Below, piece after piece: positions 1-25,604 of a DNA stretch of 64,000 nucleotides. How positions within the stretch are numbered: position 1 is the first letter of the stretch; every line of letters starts with the position of its first letter. The notes beneath the pieces are model-generated. The model ran no database searches, had not been told where the DNA came from, and saw only the letters and a list, made by a program, of their open reading frames with translations. Position numbers and translations under genes: made by a program. The stretch is from Odobenus rosmarus divergens (Eukaryota; Chordata; Mammalia; Carnivora; Odobenidae), in assembly GCF_000321225.1 (NCBI RefSeq), contig NW_004450303.1, positions 3,245,940 through 3,309,939 of the forward strand, written 5' to 3'.

Positions 1-12787
<12,787 letters not shown>

Positions 12788-12851
12788 TCAGCCCGGGTCA
12801 GAGCCTCCCCTTGGCCTCTGACTGAGCGGCTGGCTGGGCTCTGACAGGAAA

Positions 12852-12880
12852 AACAAAACAAAACAAAACAAAACAAAACA
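12852..12880. repeat. (CAAAA)n simple repeat
   Basis: About six tandem CAAAA units lie just upstream of the HPGD CpG island. Confidence 0.9.
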
Positions 12881-14225
12881 GATTACCTTCAGTGCGCTAA
12901 AGACCACCGGGATAAGAGGAGGGCAGAGGAGGGGCTTAGGAGCTTGGTTTCCTCCTCCTACCCGAACGTCCTCCCCTCTTTCGCCGCCCCCCCCAATAAG
13001 AAACAAAAACAAGCAAACAGCAAAATCTTAGGGGTGTTGTTCTTTGTCTCGATCTAAGTTTACGTCTGAATTCCCATGTCTTGGCGATCCGAGTGTCAAT
13101 TGTGTGTCATCTTCACTTGCACAGGACTTCCAGAGTCGCTGTTAGCCTGGTGAACTGTTGGTTCAATGGAATGCTTACTCATTGAATCATACTAGCTTTG
13201 GAGGCTCTGAGTTGCCAGTATGGGAAAGAGGTTCTCAGTCCTCCAGGAACTTGAGTATAAGCTGTGTATCCAAGATGCATTCAGCCAGGGCTGTTCTTCT
13301 GACCTAATCACTTTTTTTTTCTTGTTATCACCTGCAGGCTTCAATTTTAATTCTGTAAGCTTAATACCTGGTTGGCATGTATTATGAAACCTAAGCATTT
13401 GGGGAGATGAAAGTCAGGCAAAAAGGCTTGACTAACAGCAGAATGAAGCCTTTGTGTACTTCCTTGCTGCTTATTGGAGATATGGGTGAAGGTGACTGGG
13501 TCAGCACTGAAGGTGTTTGGGCGGGCTGTGTGAAATACATGTTGTCAGTAAGCCGGAAGAAAGACTTCCAAGTTGATTTGAAATTGGGTCTTCAAAAAAT
13601 GTTGAGAAGTTAAGACAGGAAAAGAGATTTACATTCTATCATGATCATTAAAAGTCATAATATGAAGAGTGCGTTGAGGGATCATATTGAAAGAGAACAG
13701 CGGAGGACAAAAAAAAAAAAAGGAAATAAACAAAAACCCATACCTCTAGTGGCATGCACAGAACAGAGAAGAAAAGGAATGAGCTCCTCAGCGGGAAGGA
13801 ACTACTAACAGAGAAGGAACCACTAGAGGAACATTGGACCATGTTGGGAGAGCAAAGTGTTGTAGCACATATGGGGGAAAATAGATTCAAGAAGAAAGGA
13901 GTGGTTAATTATACAGACACTCTAAGCAGCACAAGGAAAAGACAGATGGAGGAATGCTTTGGATTTTTCAAGAAAAGAATTAGTGTGAATAAATTTACAA
14001 GGCACAGAAACCAAATGGCTGAAATTTAAGGAGAAAATGGCTGGGGAGAAGATGGGTATCGTAAGAGTTCAAGATATTACCTGGAAAGAAATAGATCAGA
14101 CAGTAGTCAGAAAGATCAGAGGAAAAACCAGTTTTTCCTCTAAGGAAGGACAGGAGGACTGATTCAGCTTAAAAGGCCAGGAGTCTGTGAGAGTGAGAGG
14201 AACCAGAAGCAGTCTGCGGGTGCAG
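12881..14225. other. HPGD upstream flank: no recognised element
   Basis: Unique-looking intergenic DNA next to the CpG island. Small open frames here (13407-13613, 13754-14029) lack any recognised domain. Distal regulatory elements could lie here, but the sequence alone does not show one. Confidence 0.55.
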
Positions 14226-14445
14226 AAGAGCATTGGCTTCAGACTCACACAAAATGAGTTTGGATCTCACCTGACCAGCAGTCTGACCTTGGGCAAGTTT
14301 CTTCAACTCTCTGTGCCTCAGACTTCTACTTAGTAGAGTAGCAATTCCTATAAGAATTTGGTGAAAAATAAATTATGTAATACATATAAAGCACTCTTTC
14401 AATGTCTGGCACAAAGTCATGCAATAAATATCTGTTCTAACTAAT
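14226..14445 (+). repeat. MIR
   Basis: Includes GACCTTGGGCAAGTTTCTTC, CTCTGTGCCTCAG and CAATAAATATCTGTT, the standard MIR core and 3' part. Confidence 0.85.
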
Positions 14446-14589
14446 TACTTCTGGATTATCCATAAATAATACATGTGAGCTAGAAAAGAAAAGGTGAGAA
14501 ACAGTTTTTTGTTTGTTTGGTTATTTATTTATTTATGTATTTATAGTACATAGGAAGAACTGGGATCTAGGGCAGTTAGTACCTTTTAA

Positions 14590-15160
14590 TCCCTTTCCTC
14601 TCAGCTTCCATTGTCACCATCTTTGTTCAGACCCTTAACTTTCTCCTGGGATAGCAATTGAATTAACATCCTGAATTACTTTGCCCACAAATTTCCTAAA
14701 TCCAGTTCAGCTTCCACACTCCTTCCAGGAAAAGTTCTAACCTATTGATCTAGTCATGCTTGGACATTCTCACTTTCAAAATCCGTAAAATACCCAAACT
14801 CTCGGGCACCGCATGGTAAGAGGGCATAGCCTTCCACACCTCGGGTCTTTCTTGTAGTCTCTCTTTAGAGTCTAGGAAGCGGAATCAGTTAAAACCTACC
14901 CCACTCGCCAAGCCTCGGGCCCTTGCCTTCTTCTGTCTTCTCACCTGAGGATGTTTCCCTACCTAATTTCTTCTCTTGTCTTTCAACTCAGCTATGAAAA
15001 TTCTACAGTGAAAACACTGATTGCATTATTCTAATGATCTGACTAACCCTGTGTGTCCAGTTTTCCTTGAAGGGAGAACTGGGTCTTTTTTTCGGAGTAT
15101 CTCCAGCATCCAGCACAGGGCTACCCAAAGCGTGTGCTTGTACATGTTGAATGAAGAAAA
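14590..15160 (+). repeat. L2 fragment with 3' end
   Basis: The pattern of AACTCCTTCCAGGA, GGGCCCTTGCCTTC, then GAACTGGGTCT-TATCTCCAGCATCCAGCAC and TTGAATGAA is that of the L2 3' region. Diverged. Confidence 0.6.
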
Positions 15161-15767
15161 GTACAGATAAATATGAGATATGTGTTTGAGAGAAGATGGA
15201 AAATTTGAACTAGATGATGAGATCCTCCATATATTATGATTACCCTTTTTACACAACTTACAAGACTGGAAATAATACATTGGTATGGTATTTTTTGAAG
15301 CAGAGTGTCTTGATACTTTTTTTCATATTTTGTACTAAATGTACATTTTGACTTAAAAATACCTATAGAACATTATATATGTATATTCTAAAACCAAAAA
15401 AAGTATTCTTTACCCAGTAAACACATCTCCCTGTGGTTACTGATATACATTTCTCAGTTTCTGTGTTGATAACATTATTCAGTTTCATTGACACTAGCTA
15501 TATAATTTTATCATCAAAGTAATTTGTGTAATTAAAAAAATAATTCTTAGGTGAAACTAAGTTAAATCTGGAACAAACCATCATTCACATAATTTTGCAA
15601 AGCATTCCTATTTACAGGTTATACTTTATTTAGTAACTTCTAACAAAATTCTCTTTAAATGGAAACAGATAAAATGCAAAATTAAATAATAGATTAAAAG
15701 GGATGATTTTTCTCTCAATACAATTGCAGGTATTGGGTATTGACTATTTATTCATCTCATAAAGTCT

Positions 15768-16010
15768 AAAAGCATGGCCTCTGCAACAAACTGCCTGCCT
15801 CTGAATTGAGCTCCACTGCCTCCTAGCTGTGTGACCTTGAACAGGTTACTTAACTTCTCTGAATCTCAGCTTCTTCATCAGTTAAATGAGGATGAAATAG
15901 TACCTATTTCACAAAGTTGTTGTAGGACTATACTGAGTTAAATAAATTCAAGTGAAGTGCTTAGACCAGTGACTGGCACATAGCAAATGCTCTGAAAATG
16001 CTATTATCAT
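15768..16010 (+). repeat. MIR, near complete
   Basis: TAGCTGTGTGACCTTGAACA, CTCAGCTTCTTCATC, GTTGTTGTAGGACTA and GACTGGCACATAGCAAATGC are all present in order. Confidence 0.9.
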
Positions 16011-16029
16011 TAAGCACTATACATATATA

Positions 16030-16195
16030 ATTGCATTTATTATTTACAACCAAACAGTGACGTAGTTATTATTGTGGTCATTTTACAGATGAGGAAAATA
16101 GGTTTAAGAACATTAGGGAATTTGGCCAAGGTCACTTATCTAGAAAATTGAAGGAGGTGGTTTTGAGTCAAGGTGTGGTACTAAGTGGTACTTCT
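16030..16195 (-). repeat. MIR
   Basis: Antisense MIR core TTTTACAGATGAGGAAAATA followed by GCCAAGGTCACTTATCTAG. Confidence 0.75.
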
Positions 16196-16339
16196 TTTTA
16201 TTTTTTTTAATTAAACTTTTTGAGATAATTGTAGCTGAGCAGTAGTTTTAGCCATGATTGAATAGTGATTTCTTTAAGAAAGGCAAGTTAAAAATAGACT
16301 TAACTTCAAGTCAGAATTCCTAAACAGATATATATTAGG

Positions 16340-16372
16340 ATTATATATGCTAATCAGATATATATATATAGA
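16340..16372. repeat. (TA)n-rich tract
   Basis: A short run of ATATATAT interspersed with GA. Confidence 0.7.
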
Positions 16373-16734
16373 CACACACTAGTCTTTCTTTGTTGGCTCA
16401 GTTCTGACCTGCTAAAACCAACCAGTCTTAACTTGATTTTCCTTCAACCCATGCCCAGGTTGCGCATAGACATCCCAAGATGCAACTAGTCATGGGCCAG
16501 GTTAAAGATAGAGACAAATCAGTCACCTGATAGATATCAGCTTATTTAATTTTTAATTGATCGCATATAAATCAATATAGAAATAGACTTTTTCTTTGTG
16601 AAACCAAAAAGCACTTCTGAAATAAGTCAGTTTCTGCAAATGCTGGGGTCAAGGATTCTTGTTTTGACTTTGCCTGCACAAGCTAGAATAGAGGAGCTGA
16701 CTATGTTTGAATCTATACTATGTTCTTATTCTTT

Positions 16735-16900
16735 TGTGTATCACATTTAATCCTACAAGATACATAGTATTATCCTCATTTTACAGTTGAAGACACTGAG
16801 GCTCATGGAAGGCAAATGATCCGTCCCGAAGTCACACTCTGCCATTTAGCCACAAACCTGACTTCAAACCCGTCATGCAGCTCCCAAAGCCTTTGCTCTT
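16735..16900 (-). repeat. MIR
   Basis: Antisense MIR: CCTCATTTTACAGTTGAAGA, CACTGAGGCTCATGGAAGG, then GAAGTCACACTCTGCC. Confidence 0.8.
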
Positions 16901-16924
16901 TCTGTGCCGCTTGGCTGTCTTGGA

Positions 16925-17115
16925 CAGATGTATATTCAAATACAGTCTCTTCCTCTTTGCTAATTGTACGATCTTGAGTTGATTACGATTACTCAACCTC
17001 TAGAGTCCTGAGTTCGCTGAGCTGTTAGGTGGAGAAAAGGTTGGCAGACCATGGAGCACCTGGTACAGTGCCTGGCACATACTTGGTGACCCATGAATTA
17101 TTACTATTAGGTTAT
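16925..17115 (+). repeat. MIR
   Basis: Diverged sense MIR with ACGATCTTGAGTTGATTACG, ACTCAACCTC and AGTGCCTGGCACATACTTGG. Confidence 0.65.
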
Positions 17116-17199
17116 TCTTCCTTAATGTTCATATTTCTTTCTGGACTTAGATATAAAGACTTAGTCCAAAATGGAAAAACAGTGATGATAAGGGCAGAG

Positions 17200-17600
17200 T
17201 TTCAGCTAGTCTGTGAGGGCTGCCATAAGAAAATACTCTGTGACTTAAATGAGAGAAATTCAATTTCTCACAGTTCTGGGGGCTGGAAGTCCAAGATCAA
17301 GGTGTCGGCAGATTTGGTTCCCCGAGATCTCTCTCCTTGGCTTGCAGATGGCTGCCTTCTCCCTGTGTCTTCACCTGGTCTTCCCTCTGTGCACAAGCCC
17401 CTGGTCTCTCCCTGCCTATTCAAATTTCCTCTTCTGACGAGGATACAAGTCAGATTGGATTAGGGGCAACCCTGAAGGCCTTCTTTAAAGTAATCACATA
17501 TTTAAAGGCCCTATCTCCAAATACAGTCACTTTCTGAGATACTGGGGGATTCCACAGATGCATTTGGGAGGCAGGTGGTAACACAATTCAGCCCACAACG
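17200..17600 (+). mobile_element. MLT1-type solo LTR (ERVL-MaLR)
   Basis: It follows the MLT1 LTR consensus over its length: GGGCTGCCATAAGAAAATAC, CACAGTTCTGGGGGCTGGAA, TCCAAGATCAAGGTGTCGGC, CCCTATCTCCAAATACAGTC, ending AACACAATTCAGCCCACAAC. Open frames at 17029-17537 lie in it and are not genes. Confidence 0.88.
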
Positions 17601-17879
17601 GATAGGTTTTCCAATTTGGAAATGGAAGTCTGCTTATTGATGAAACTGTATTGGAGAGCCCTAGAGATGCAGTAAGGATTGAGCCAGTTTTGGGGCATGT
17701 GATTGACAAGGCATCATACATTCCTGTGACTGGTAAGAACTGGGAGGCAAGAGACATGGGAGAAGAGTAGTCAAGATTATACCTATGGTGGTAATCTGTG
17801 ACAAGGAGGGTGAGAAAAAGCAATTTGGTTGTTGTAAACAACTGCTCTGAAGTAACTTCTACTTACCATGCTGTGCTTA

Positions 17880-18490
17880 TAGGATTTGTATGATTTATTC
17901 AACAAATGTGTCTTAGGCACCAAAGATATGTCCTGCACTAGGACACAAGGACATGCAGTCAATAAAACACATGGTCTTACCCTCCATGGAGTTTGTAACC
18001 TAACCTGGCTGGGGAGGCAGACGATCATTTGGGCACAGGCAGGTGTGTGGGAGCAGAGAGAGTCAGAGAGACTTAACATAGTAAGGTGCGACCGGGGAGA
18101 GGCAAGTCTTCTGGAGAAAACGCTAGTTCTCCTGAAACCTCTCCTTCTTGGACAGCAGGAGAAAGGGTAGTGTAAACAGGGGAGAGCTGAAGATTCTAGG
18201 GCCTAGAAGGAAGGGGAGGGCTATGTATTCCAAGAGTCAGAAGAAAGATTAAGAGTTTGGGATGGTGGTGGGGATGCAGAAGATGAGGCTGGAGAAAAAA
18301 GCAAGAGCCAGACCCTGAGAACCTTTGAACCCATTTTTAGGTTGTGCGTGGAGAATGAGTTGTAGTCAGGGGCAAGGGAAGCTGATCAACTGTATTTATC
18401 CTGCTTTACTCTTATAGAATTTAGGGGTTTGGGAAGAAGAGGGGACTTAGAGCACTAGTAAGACACCATCGTGATGTGAACCACAAGAAC
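17880..18490 (+). repeat. L2-like ancient repeat
   Basis: It starts with the TTTATTCAACAAATG-TGTCTTAGGCACCAAAGATA pattern of L2. It continues with degraded GGAGGGCTATGTATTCCA and GTGGAGAATGAGTTGTAGTC segments typical of old LINE2-type sequence. Confidence 0.55.
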
Positions 18491-18499
18491 CAACCTGAC

Positions 18500-20774
18500 A
18501 GGACAGAATCGAGTGGAAGAATGTCCGTGAAACCTCTGGGGATGTCACCCATTCACATCTGCATTGCATTGTTGCCTGTTTTGAGTTGGCAGTACTCTGT
18601 ATAACAATGAAAAAAAAATTGTATGTAATTCTGGATGTCAGGGCTTGTACATTTGGGTTTTAAATTTAGAGAAGGAAATTTTTTTGTACTTGGCTGAGCT
18701 GTTCACCTGTGGGAGGTTATTTATTCTTGCTGAATTTTTGGGTAGTGTTCTAGAAAATCTTTTAGGACTGGCCCTGTGGCAATTTAACCATCTTGGTCAG
18801 AGAAGAGTAATCACATTTCACAGTATGGTGAGGAGAGTGAAATTCAAGTTTCCCCCGTGCAAGGGATTCCTTATCATTTTTAGATCCTCCTAAACATAGG
18901 GGAGAGAACAACTTCATTCATTTTCGTGGTTGTGTAATAGGAGGTCTTATCAGACAGGGAGACTTCTGAAAACTACCGGCACAACTGACCTAAGCCTCGA
19001 TACACTCAAATGCACAACCAAAGTCCTCTGTTGGGGGTGGGGTGGGGATTTGCAGTCTAGAATGTGCATATGTTGCTGATGTGCCATTAGTGATGAGAAT
19101 TTTTTCAGGTGATGCCACCACAGGTCCTGGTCTTCAGTACCTGGTAACAATAGAGGACACTTTTCAGAAGCCCATTACCTAAACTTTGAAGAGACTCTTT
19201 TAATATGTGATTTCCTATGTTTCATAAATTCTTAGAGTTTTTAAGGTAGTAAACTTAATGGACTTCATAGATTAAGATGAAGAAACAATCAGTGAATCTA
19301 TTTTTCGTACTGAGAGATAGAATATACAATAGAAATCCAGACTTGGAAACTTTAAGGATTTGTGACTTGGAAGTCAAGAGAATTTGCCCTCTTATAGGCT
19401 AATAAGCTGCATGGGCATTTGCAGATCAAATGCTCAGTGTTCTCATCTGTAACATTGTGGTTTGAATAAAGTGGAGAGCTCCTCTAAGGGAACTGCCTGT
19501 CCTCTGTTCCCTAATCTCCTGCCTCCCTCCTTTTTTCTGTCTCTCTCCTCCTCCTTCTGCCCCGTATTCTTTCTAACCCAGGATTAGACATGTTTGCAAA
19601 CAAGAAATAAAGAGTAGGAGTAGGACAGGGAGGAGGTGATTGTTGCCGGTGATTTGTTCCTTGGTTAGGAGCCTCTGTGTGTGAGGGCACAGGACCCAAC
19701 TCTCAGAGCTACTTGAACCCTGGATGAAGTGGGAAATGAGGGGAGGCTACCTGGATAGTAGGACAGAGGAGGAGAGAGCTAAAACCATAGGCTGCAGTGG
19801 TTCACATCTGTCCATCCCACTTATCACATGCTCTCTGCTCTTGAAATATTGCTAGAGAGCACTGTTGCTTTATAACAACATAATTAAAATCACTAGAAAG
19901 AAAACAATATGGAGGCTAGATATAACATTTGCTAATACTGTGAAATTTACAATGTAGATCTCTGCTATATTAGATCTAATAACAGAAACTGCAACAAATA
20001 ATGTATGTTAGGATGTAGGATTTGAACTGGCCATCTTTATGTCAGAAGCCTATGAATAGACACATTTATTTCAAATGGGGACAACTAGGTTAATTTTTAG
20101 GTTGAAAAAAATTATGTTCAAGTTACTGTCATTGACCTGGGACTATCTTATATTTATGAACTGACTTCTTCAAGATAATCTAATAATAGTAAGTAGCAAT
20201 AGTTAAATGCTTTACAATTTATTGAGTACATTTCATGAATATTTTCTAGTTGATCAGGGAACATGCTAGAACTTCTGGAGCTACAGCTAATCAAAGCAAC
20301 CTTTCACCCTTTCGTTTGCTCCATGACTCACAAAAGACCACAAATAATCAAGGAAGTTAGGATAAGTGTATTTTTACAGATACTCCTTTTAAGAAATGTT
20401 ATAGTTTGTTGTATTTTGATTTAAAATGTATTTGGACATATCTAGAGAACTCAGACTATCAGGCTTTTTAACTGAATCCTGACACTGAAGTTGTCTTTTC
20501 AAGATTTTTACTTTTGTATAAATATGCTAGCTTGCTTGCACTCTGCTTTGGAATTTAGTTTTCCTAATTGCTGTCAACCTTTTGAACCTACAAGGTGAGA
20601 TCTTATATAACACTGTGTAAATGACAGTACAAGCTAACTATAGAAAAATTCCTACTGATAGGCCCTATGGGTTTTAACTATAACTATGCAAGTAGCCTAA
20701 GTACCCTGTGAAATTAGGGGAATAGTCTGGCTTAGAACAGTTTAAGAGAGAGGTCAGAGACAGAGACAAAGACT
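18500..20774. other. intergenic stretch with no recognised element
   Basis: I see no gene, SINE, L1 or LTR here. Small open frames have no recognisable content. Confidence 0.5.
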
Positions 20775-20775
20775 G

Positions 20776-20896
20776 AGGAAGGAAGGAAGGAAGGAAGGAA
20801 GGAAGGAAGGAAGGAAGGAAGGGAGGAACAGAGGGAGGGAGGGAAGAAGGAGAGCGAGAGAGAAGGGAGGGAGGAGGAAGGAAGGGAGGGAGGGAA
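20776..20896. repeat. (GGAA)n / GGGA purine microsatellite
   Basis: About nine to ten perfect GGAA units are followed by interrupted GGGA/GGAGA units on the plus strand. It is likely length-polymorphic. Confidence 0.95.
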
Positions 20897-21848
20897 ACAT
20901 TAGCACAGAGCTGCCTGAACGGATGTCTCAGCCCCTTGCTTGGGAATCAAGGTCTCTCTGTGAAGCACAGTGACTGTCTAGGAAGGGCAGCTCTCAATAA
21001 TGGGAGCAATACAAACGACTAGCTTAATAGTCAGATAAGATCAGATGTCTTCCCAGTGACTCACTGTGAAGAAAAATTCAGTTTTTGCAGTTTCATTTTA
21101 TGAAGAGAATAACACTATGAGTAAACTTCTTTTAGAAGGTGGGACACTTTGGAAATTTGCCTCATCTGGGTTTGGGGTCAGTCCAGACTTGAATAAAGGA
21201 AGGAAAAAGATTTTTCCTTTCCCTATATTTCTCATCTATTTATCTCACTATTTCTCATCTTTCTTAGGCATGCTGGAATGGAAGTTCACAAATTCAGTTT
21301 CTTCTTCTAGATTTCTCCTCAATGTTATGAGAAAATTTGGGCAAAATATGCAAATTCCTCATTTTACGTACAGGTGGGTTTTATTTTTCTCCTTCTGAAA
21401 CAAAAATGTTTCTGCTACATACTACTTAAGTAATTTATAGGGATTTTGTAAGTGTTAATGAATTAATAGATCATGGCAGGTGACTGTATTATTCCAGAGA
21501 ATGCACTACTGTATCTAGTTGGCATTGCATTGATTTTTGGGGGGTAAAAACTTTATTAACCTCTACTAGAGAGAAATGCCTTTATGTCTTGTTATTTTTG
21601 GAGTTAAAATGATGTAATAACTCTCTCCAAGAGCTAGAAATGAATTTAGTGAACTGGAACTGGAGAATAATTTATTCTTTGCTACCACAAATGTTAATTA
21701 TTTGTCATAAAATGGAGCAGGCCAAGAGATAATCTCTTTGGTTTGGATGGAGTCTTTGCTATTTATTGTATGTTCCAATTCCTTTATTATATATGAGTAG
21801 ATTAAAGCAATAAGGTAAGTGTCTTTTCTTCGATCACACAAGTTCTTT

Positions 21849-22045
21849 TTCCTTTTTTAAAGATTTTTATTTATTTATTTGTCACAGAGAGAGAGAGAGA
21901 GCACAAGCAGGGGGAGTGGCAGGCAGAGGGAGAAGCAGGGTCCCCGCTGAGCAAGGAGTCAGATGTTGGACTCGATCCCAAGACCCTGGGATCGTGACCT
22001 GAGCTGAAGGCAGGCGCTTAACCAACTGAGCCACCCAGACATCCC
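21849..22045 (-). mobile_element. CanSINE
   Basis: An inverted copy with AAAGATTTTTATTTATTTATTT at the left, cut here to the motif, and GAGCCACCCAGACATCCC at the right. It is flanked by GATCACACAAGT / GATCACATAGT. Confidence 0.93.
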
Positions 22046-22282
22046 AGATCACATAGTACTTATTGGTTGGGTCATATCTGAAAGCTAGATCAACTGTTCC
22101 AGTGAGTACATTTTGTGCTATATAGCTATCTTCCTGAAGAAGACAATTACAGGATTTACAGGCAAAATTACCCAGAACCTCACATTAGAATAAGAGGCAT
22201 TTGTTATAATGTTTAGGGTTACAGTGGCTTGTTTTGGTTAAATAGATATGCATTGTTTTCTTGGTGCATGTTTCCAAAATAG

Positions 22283-22316
22283 TGATGAGGATGATGATGA
22301 TAACGATGATGATGGT
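22283..22316. repeat. (GAT)n-like short tandem repeat
   Basis: GATGATGATGATAACGATGATGATGG is an imperfect trinucleotide run; only the 22283-22316 position is implied. Confidence 0.75.
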
Positions 22317-22354
22317 AGTTAACATTCATCAAGTTAATAAATTAACTTTTCTCA

Positions 22355-22545
22355 GTAATGGCATTATACTTGGAGGTTTATACAGATTATTTCACTTATT
22401 CCCTAAAATGGTGCTGTGAGGTTGGAACCTATTATTTCTTCTGATTTACAGAAGAGGAAAGTGAGACTTAGAGATGTTTAGTAAATTGTATGACTTGACA
22501 CCATTAGAAATGGCATAGCTGACCATATGACACCACCACTTGCCT
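22355..22545 (-). repeat. MIR
   Basis: Antisense MIR with TTTACAGAAGAGGAAAGTGA and a CTTAGAGATGTTTAGTAA-type continuation. Confidence 0.65.
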
Positions 22546-22796
22546 TGTCACTGTATTGTCCTGATACACATTTGAAAGTCTGCCAGATTTCATGAGGATC
22601 ATTATATACTACCATTTTTTTTCTGACTTGCGTTGAAATGAATGACATTTCTAGCAGGCACTGTTGACATATTTAGGCAAATTTTGGGATTGTAGAGTAG
22701 GAATAAGATACTGGCCATTGAGTAACTGTATGGTTAGGTGGTGCTGAGGACCAAGATCCTTCTGGACCGAGTTTTAGAAAGAAGAGTGGTAGGGAA

Positions 22797-23000
22797 GTCT
22801 TCCAAAGTGGAAAGAGCAGTAGACACGTATCTCCCTTTACCACTTACCAGCTGTTCAACCAGAGGCGAGTTACTTAGTCTTTCTCAGGTCAGTTATATAA
22901 AATCTGAGATGAGGATAATTGTTTTTCTAACGATATCAACAGGAAAGTCAAGTGATAAGACATATGTGAAATGATCGAGCACAGTACTAGGCAGATCATT
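22797..23000 (+). repeat. MIR, diverged
   Basis: Has CCACTTACCAGCTGTTCAAC, GCGAGTTACTTAGTC, AAATCTGAGATGAGGATAAT and GCACAGTACTAGGCAGA in MIR order. Confidence 0.65.
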
Positions 23001-24195
23001 AATTGTTAACTGATCCCAGGGAGTTCCTGGCAAAGTTGGAACACATTTCAAGGGACTGGATTTTAGCAAAACATTTAGAGGAAGGGGGAAATGATTAGAT
23101 AAAATAAAAACCCAGATACTTTGAAATGGTTTCCTGGTAGTTCTTAAATGAAAACAGGAGGAGAAAGAATTAGGAAATTAAGTGATTGTGAATAATGAAT
23201 AAAATGAAATTTAAATTTAACCATAAATAGGTGAACATGATCTTAATTGTTACTATGAAGTGAGATGGCAGAAATAGGTCTGAGAGCAGGGACAGGGGAG
23301 TAGAAAGCATATGTATCATTGCAATTCCAAGAATCTAAAAGAGAAATTGAGCCAAGAAAGAAGGAAAAAGAGAAACATGACATTATTAATTTTATGTAGT
23401 GCATACTGAATCCAGCTTGTATGAATAAAAAGGTATATTCAACTCTATTTAACTTGAAGTTACTGCTGCCACTTCTAGTCAAAGTCTGGTGCTGGATTTT
23501 GAAGGGATTTTTTAAAAATGAAGAAATGAGTCTTGATTTTAAACAATTTATTACCCAATGGCTGTGAGTAGAGCAGGTGGACATCACTTGGCACACAGGG
23601 AAGGCTCGAGAGTGATGAGGCTGGTATATTTTGTCTATTTTCAACAGAAAGAGCAAAGATTGTGAAAAATACTTGAGCTTCTTTATTGTCAGTTTGGAGT
23701 TTCTGAAGATAAATGAAACACAAAGGGGAAAGTACAACTATGCTGAATTCTAATCCAAAAGGAAGAACTGGTTTGTATCCTGAGACTTTTATAATAAATT
23801 CCGTGTCTCAGTATTCAAATTGGCCAAAGGAAGAAACGCTGGAATTAGTCTTTCAAAAGCCAGCTTATGGAAAATGGAGAAAACATAAGAGAGATCCCAT
23901 GACTAGGGCTCAGAATAAAGAAATATTATTGGACATATTCGTGAGGCTTGCAATAATCAAGTTCTGCTTTACCACCCAGAGTGATCACCGTGAGAGGCAC
24001 GGATTTGGAGGTGTTCTTAAGAAGGTGACAGGGAAAGTAGTAATAAGTTCCTGACAGGGGGCAGATGACATAAGCTTAGATTCACTTATTCATTTAACTA
24101 AGGCTAATATTCAGTCCGTACACTGGGGGGAGCAACTCCAGGTGTTCACATCTGGCATCTGTTCTAACTGTTGCGTTTCCTACTGTGCCAGTTGA
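23001..24195. other. intergenic stretch with no recognised element
   Basis: A 164-aa minus frame (23243-23737) is present but shows no family signature. It is AT-rich and lacks coding context. Confidence 0.45.
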
Positions 24196-24199
24196 TGCT

Positions 24200-24365
24200 T
24201 TGAGTATTAGCACTGTGTTCAACAGCTTATTTAATATTTGCTCTGTGTGTGGGTCTATAATAAGACCTTGGGTGACAGTCTTATTCCTGCCTTCATGGAG
24301 CTCACCTTTTAGTTGAAGGAGATAGAAAATAGTATTACAGGTAGTGACGAGGGATACAAAAAAAA
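24200..24365 (+). repeat. probable L2 fragment
   Basis: TATTCCTGCCTTCATGGAGC, CACCTTTTAGTTGAAGGAGA and GATAGAAAATAG match the L2 '...catggagcttacattctagtg' region. Confidence 0.5.
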
Positions 24366-24489
24366 AAACAAACAATAAAACAGGTCTGGGGTAGAGTGAC
24401 ATGGCGGGGGGGCAGGCGGAGGAAGGATCCCGCAAGATCCAGTGGTGAAGGGAGGGCTCTGAAGAAGCCACACTGGAACTGAGAGAGGA

Positions 24490-24526
24490 GTGCTTACTTC
24501 GGCAGCACATATACTAAAATTGGAAC
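24490..24526 (+). pseudogene. U6 snRNA tailless retropseudogene (first ~37 nt of U6 only)
   Basis: The sequence from 24490 matches the extreme 5' end of U6 snRNA: GTGCTTACTTCGGCAGCACA and then TATACTAAAATTGGAAC, with one or two changes near position 6-7. It stops there; the rest of U6 and any A-tail are missing. It is flanked by a perfect 16-bp direct repeat TGGAACTGAGAGAGGA at 24474-24489 and 24521-24536. The last six U6 bases (TGGAAC) overlap the second repeat. This is the layout of the 'tailless' L1-dependent retropseudogenes described for mammals. It lacks a U6 promoter and the functional core, so it is not a working snRNA gene. Confidence 0.9.
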
Positions 24527-24681
24527 TGAGAGAGGAAAGGTCCACTATGTGAAGATCTATCGAAGAATGAAAAGAAAGCACGAGATTTGAAGAAGAGAAT
24601 TAAATCAAACCTTTCTAATGGCCTGAGCTTTCTAAATCATGGGGGCAGTAATAAAAAAATTTTTTTTAAATATGTGAAACA

Positions 24682-25359
<678 letters not shown>

Positions 25360-25374
25360 AAATATGTGAAACAA

Positions 25375-25577
25375 GGGGCATCTGGGTGGCTGAGTCGGTT
25401 AAGCATCTGCTTTCAGCTCAGGTCATGATCCCAGGGTCCTGGGATTGAACCCCATGTTGAGCTATCTGCTCAGTGGGGGGACTGCTTCTCCCTCTCCCTT
25501 CACTGCTACCCCCTGCTTGTGGTCTCTCTCTCTCTCTCTCTCTAAAATAAATAAATAAATAAAATCTTTAAAAAATA
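25375..25577 (+). mobile_element. CanSINE inserted into the L1's 3' target duplication
   Basis: Head GGGGCATCTGGGTGGCTGAG, CT block with a TC-repeat, tail AAATAAATAAATAAAATC. Its own duplication AAATATGTGAAACAA (25360-25374 and 25578-25592) uses the same bases as the neighbouring L1 duplication. Confidence 0.94.
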
Positions 25578-25604
25578 AAATATGTGAAACAAAACAGTAA
25601 CATA

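Noticed and set aside
17029..17841. 144-aa and neighbouring frames
   Set aside because: They lie over an MLT1 LTR and its flank.
23243..23737. 164-aa minus open frame
   Set aside because: No domain, signal or conserved pattern is recognisable, and a frame this long can occur by chance in 64 kb.
24490..24526. A working U6 snRNA gene
   Set aside because: Only the first 37 nt are present, with no terminator and no upstream promoter elements seen.
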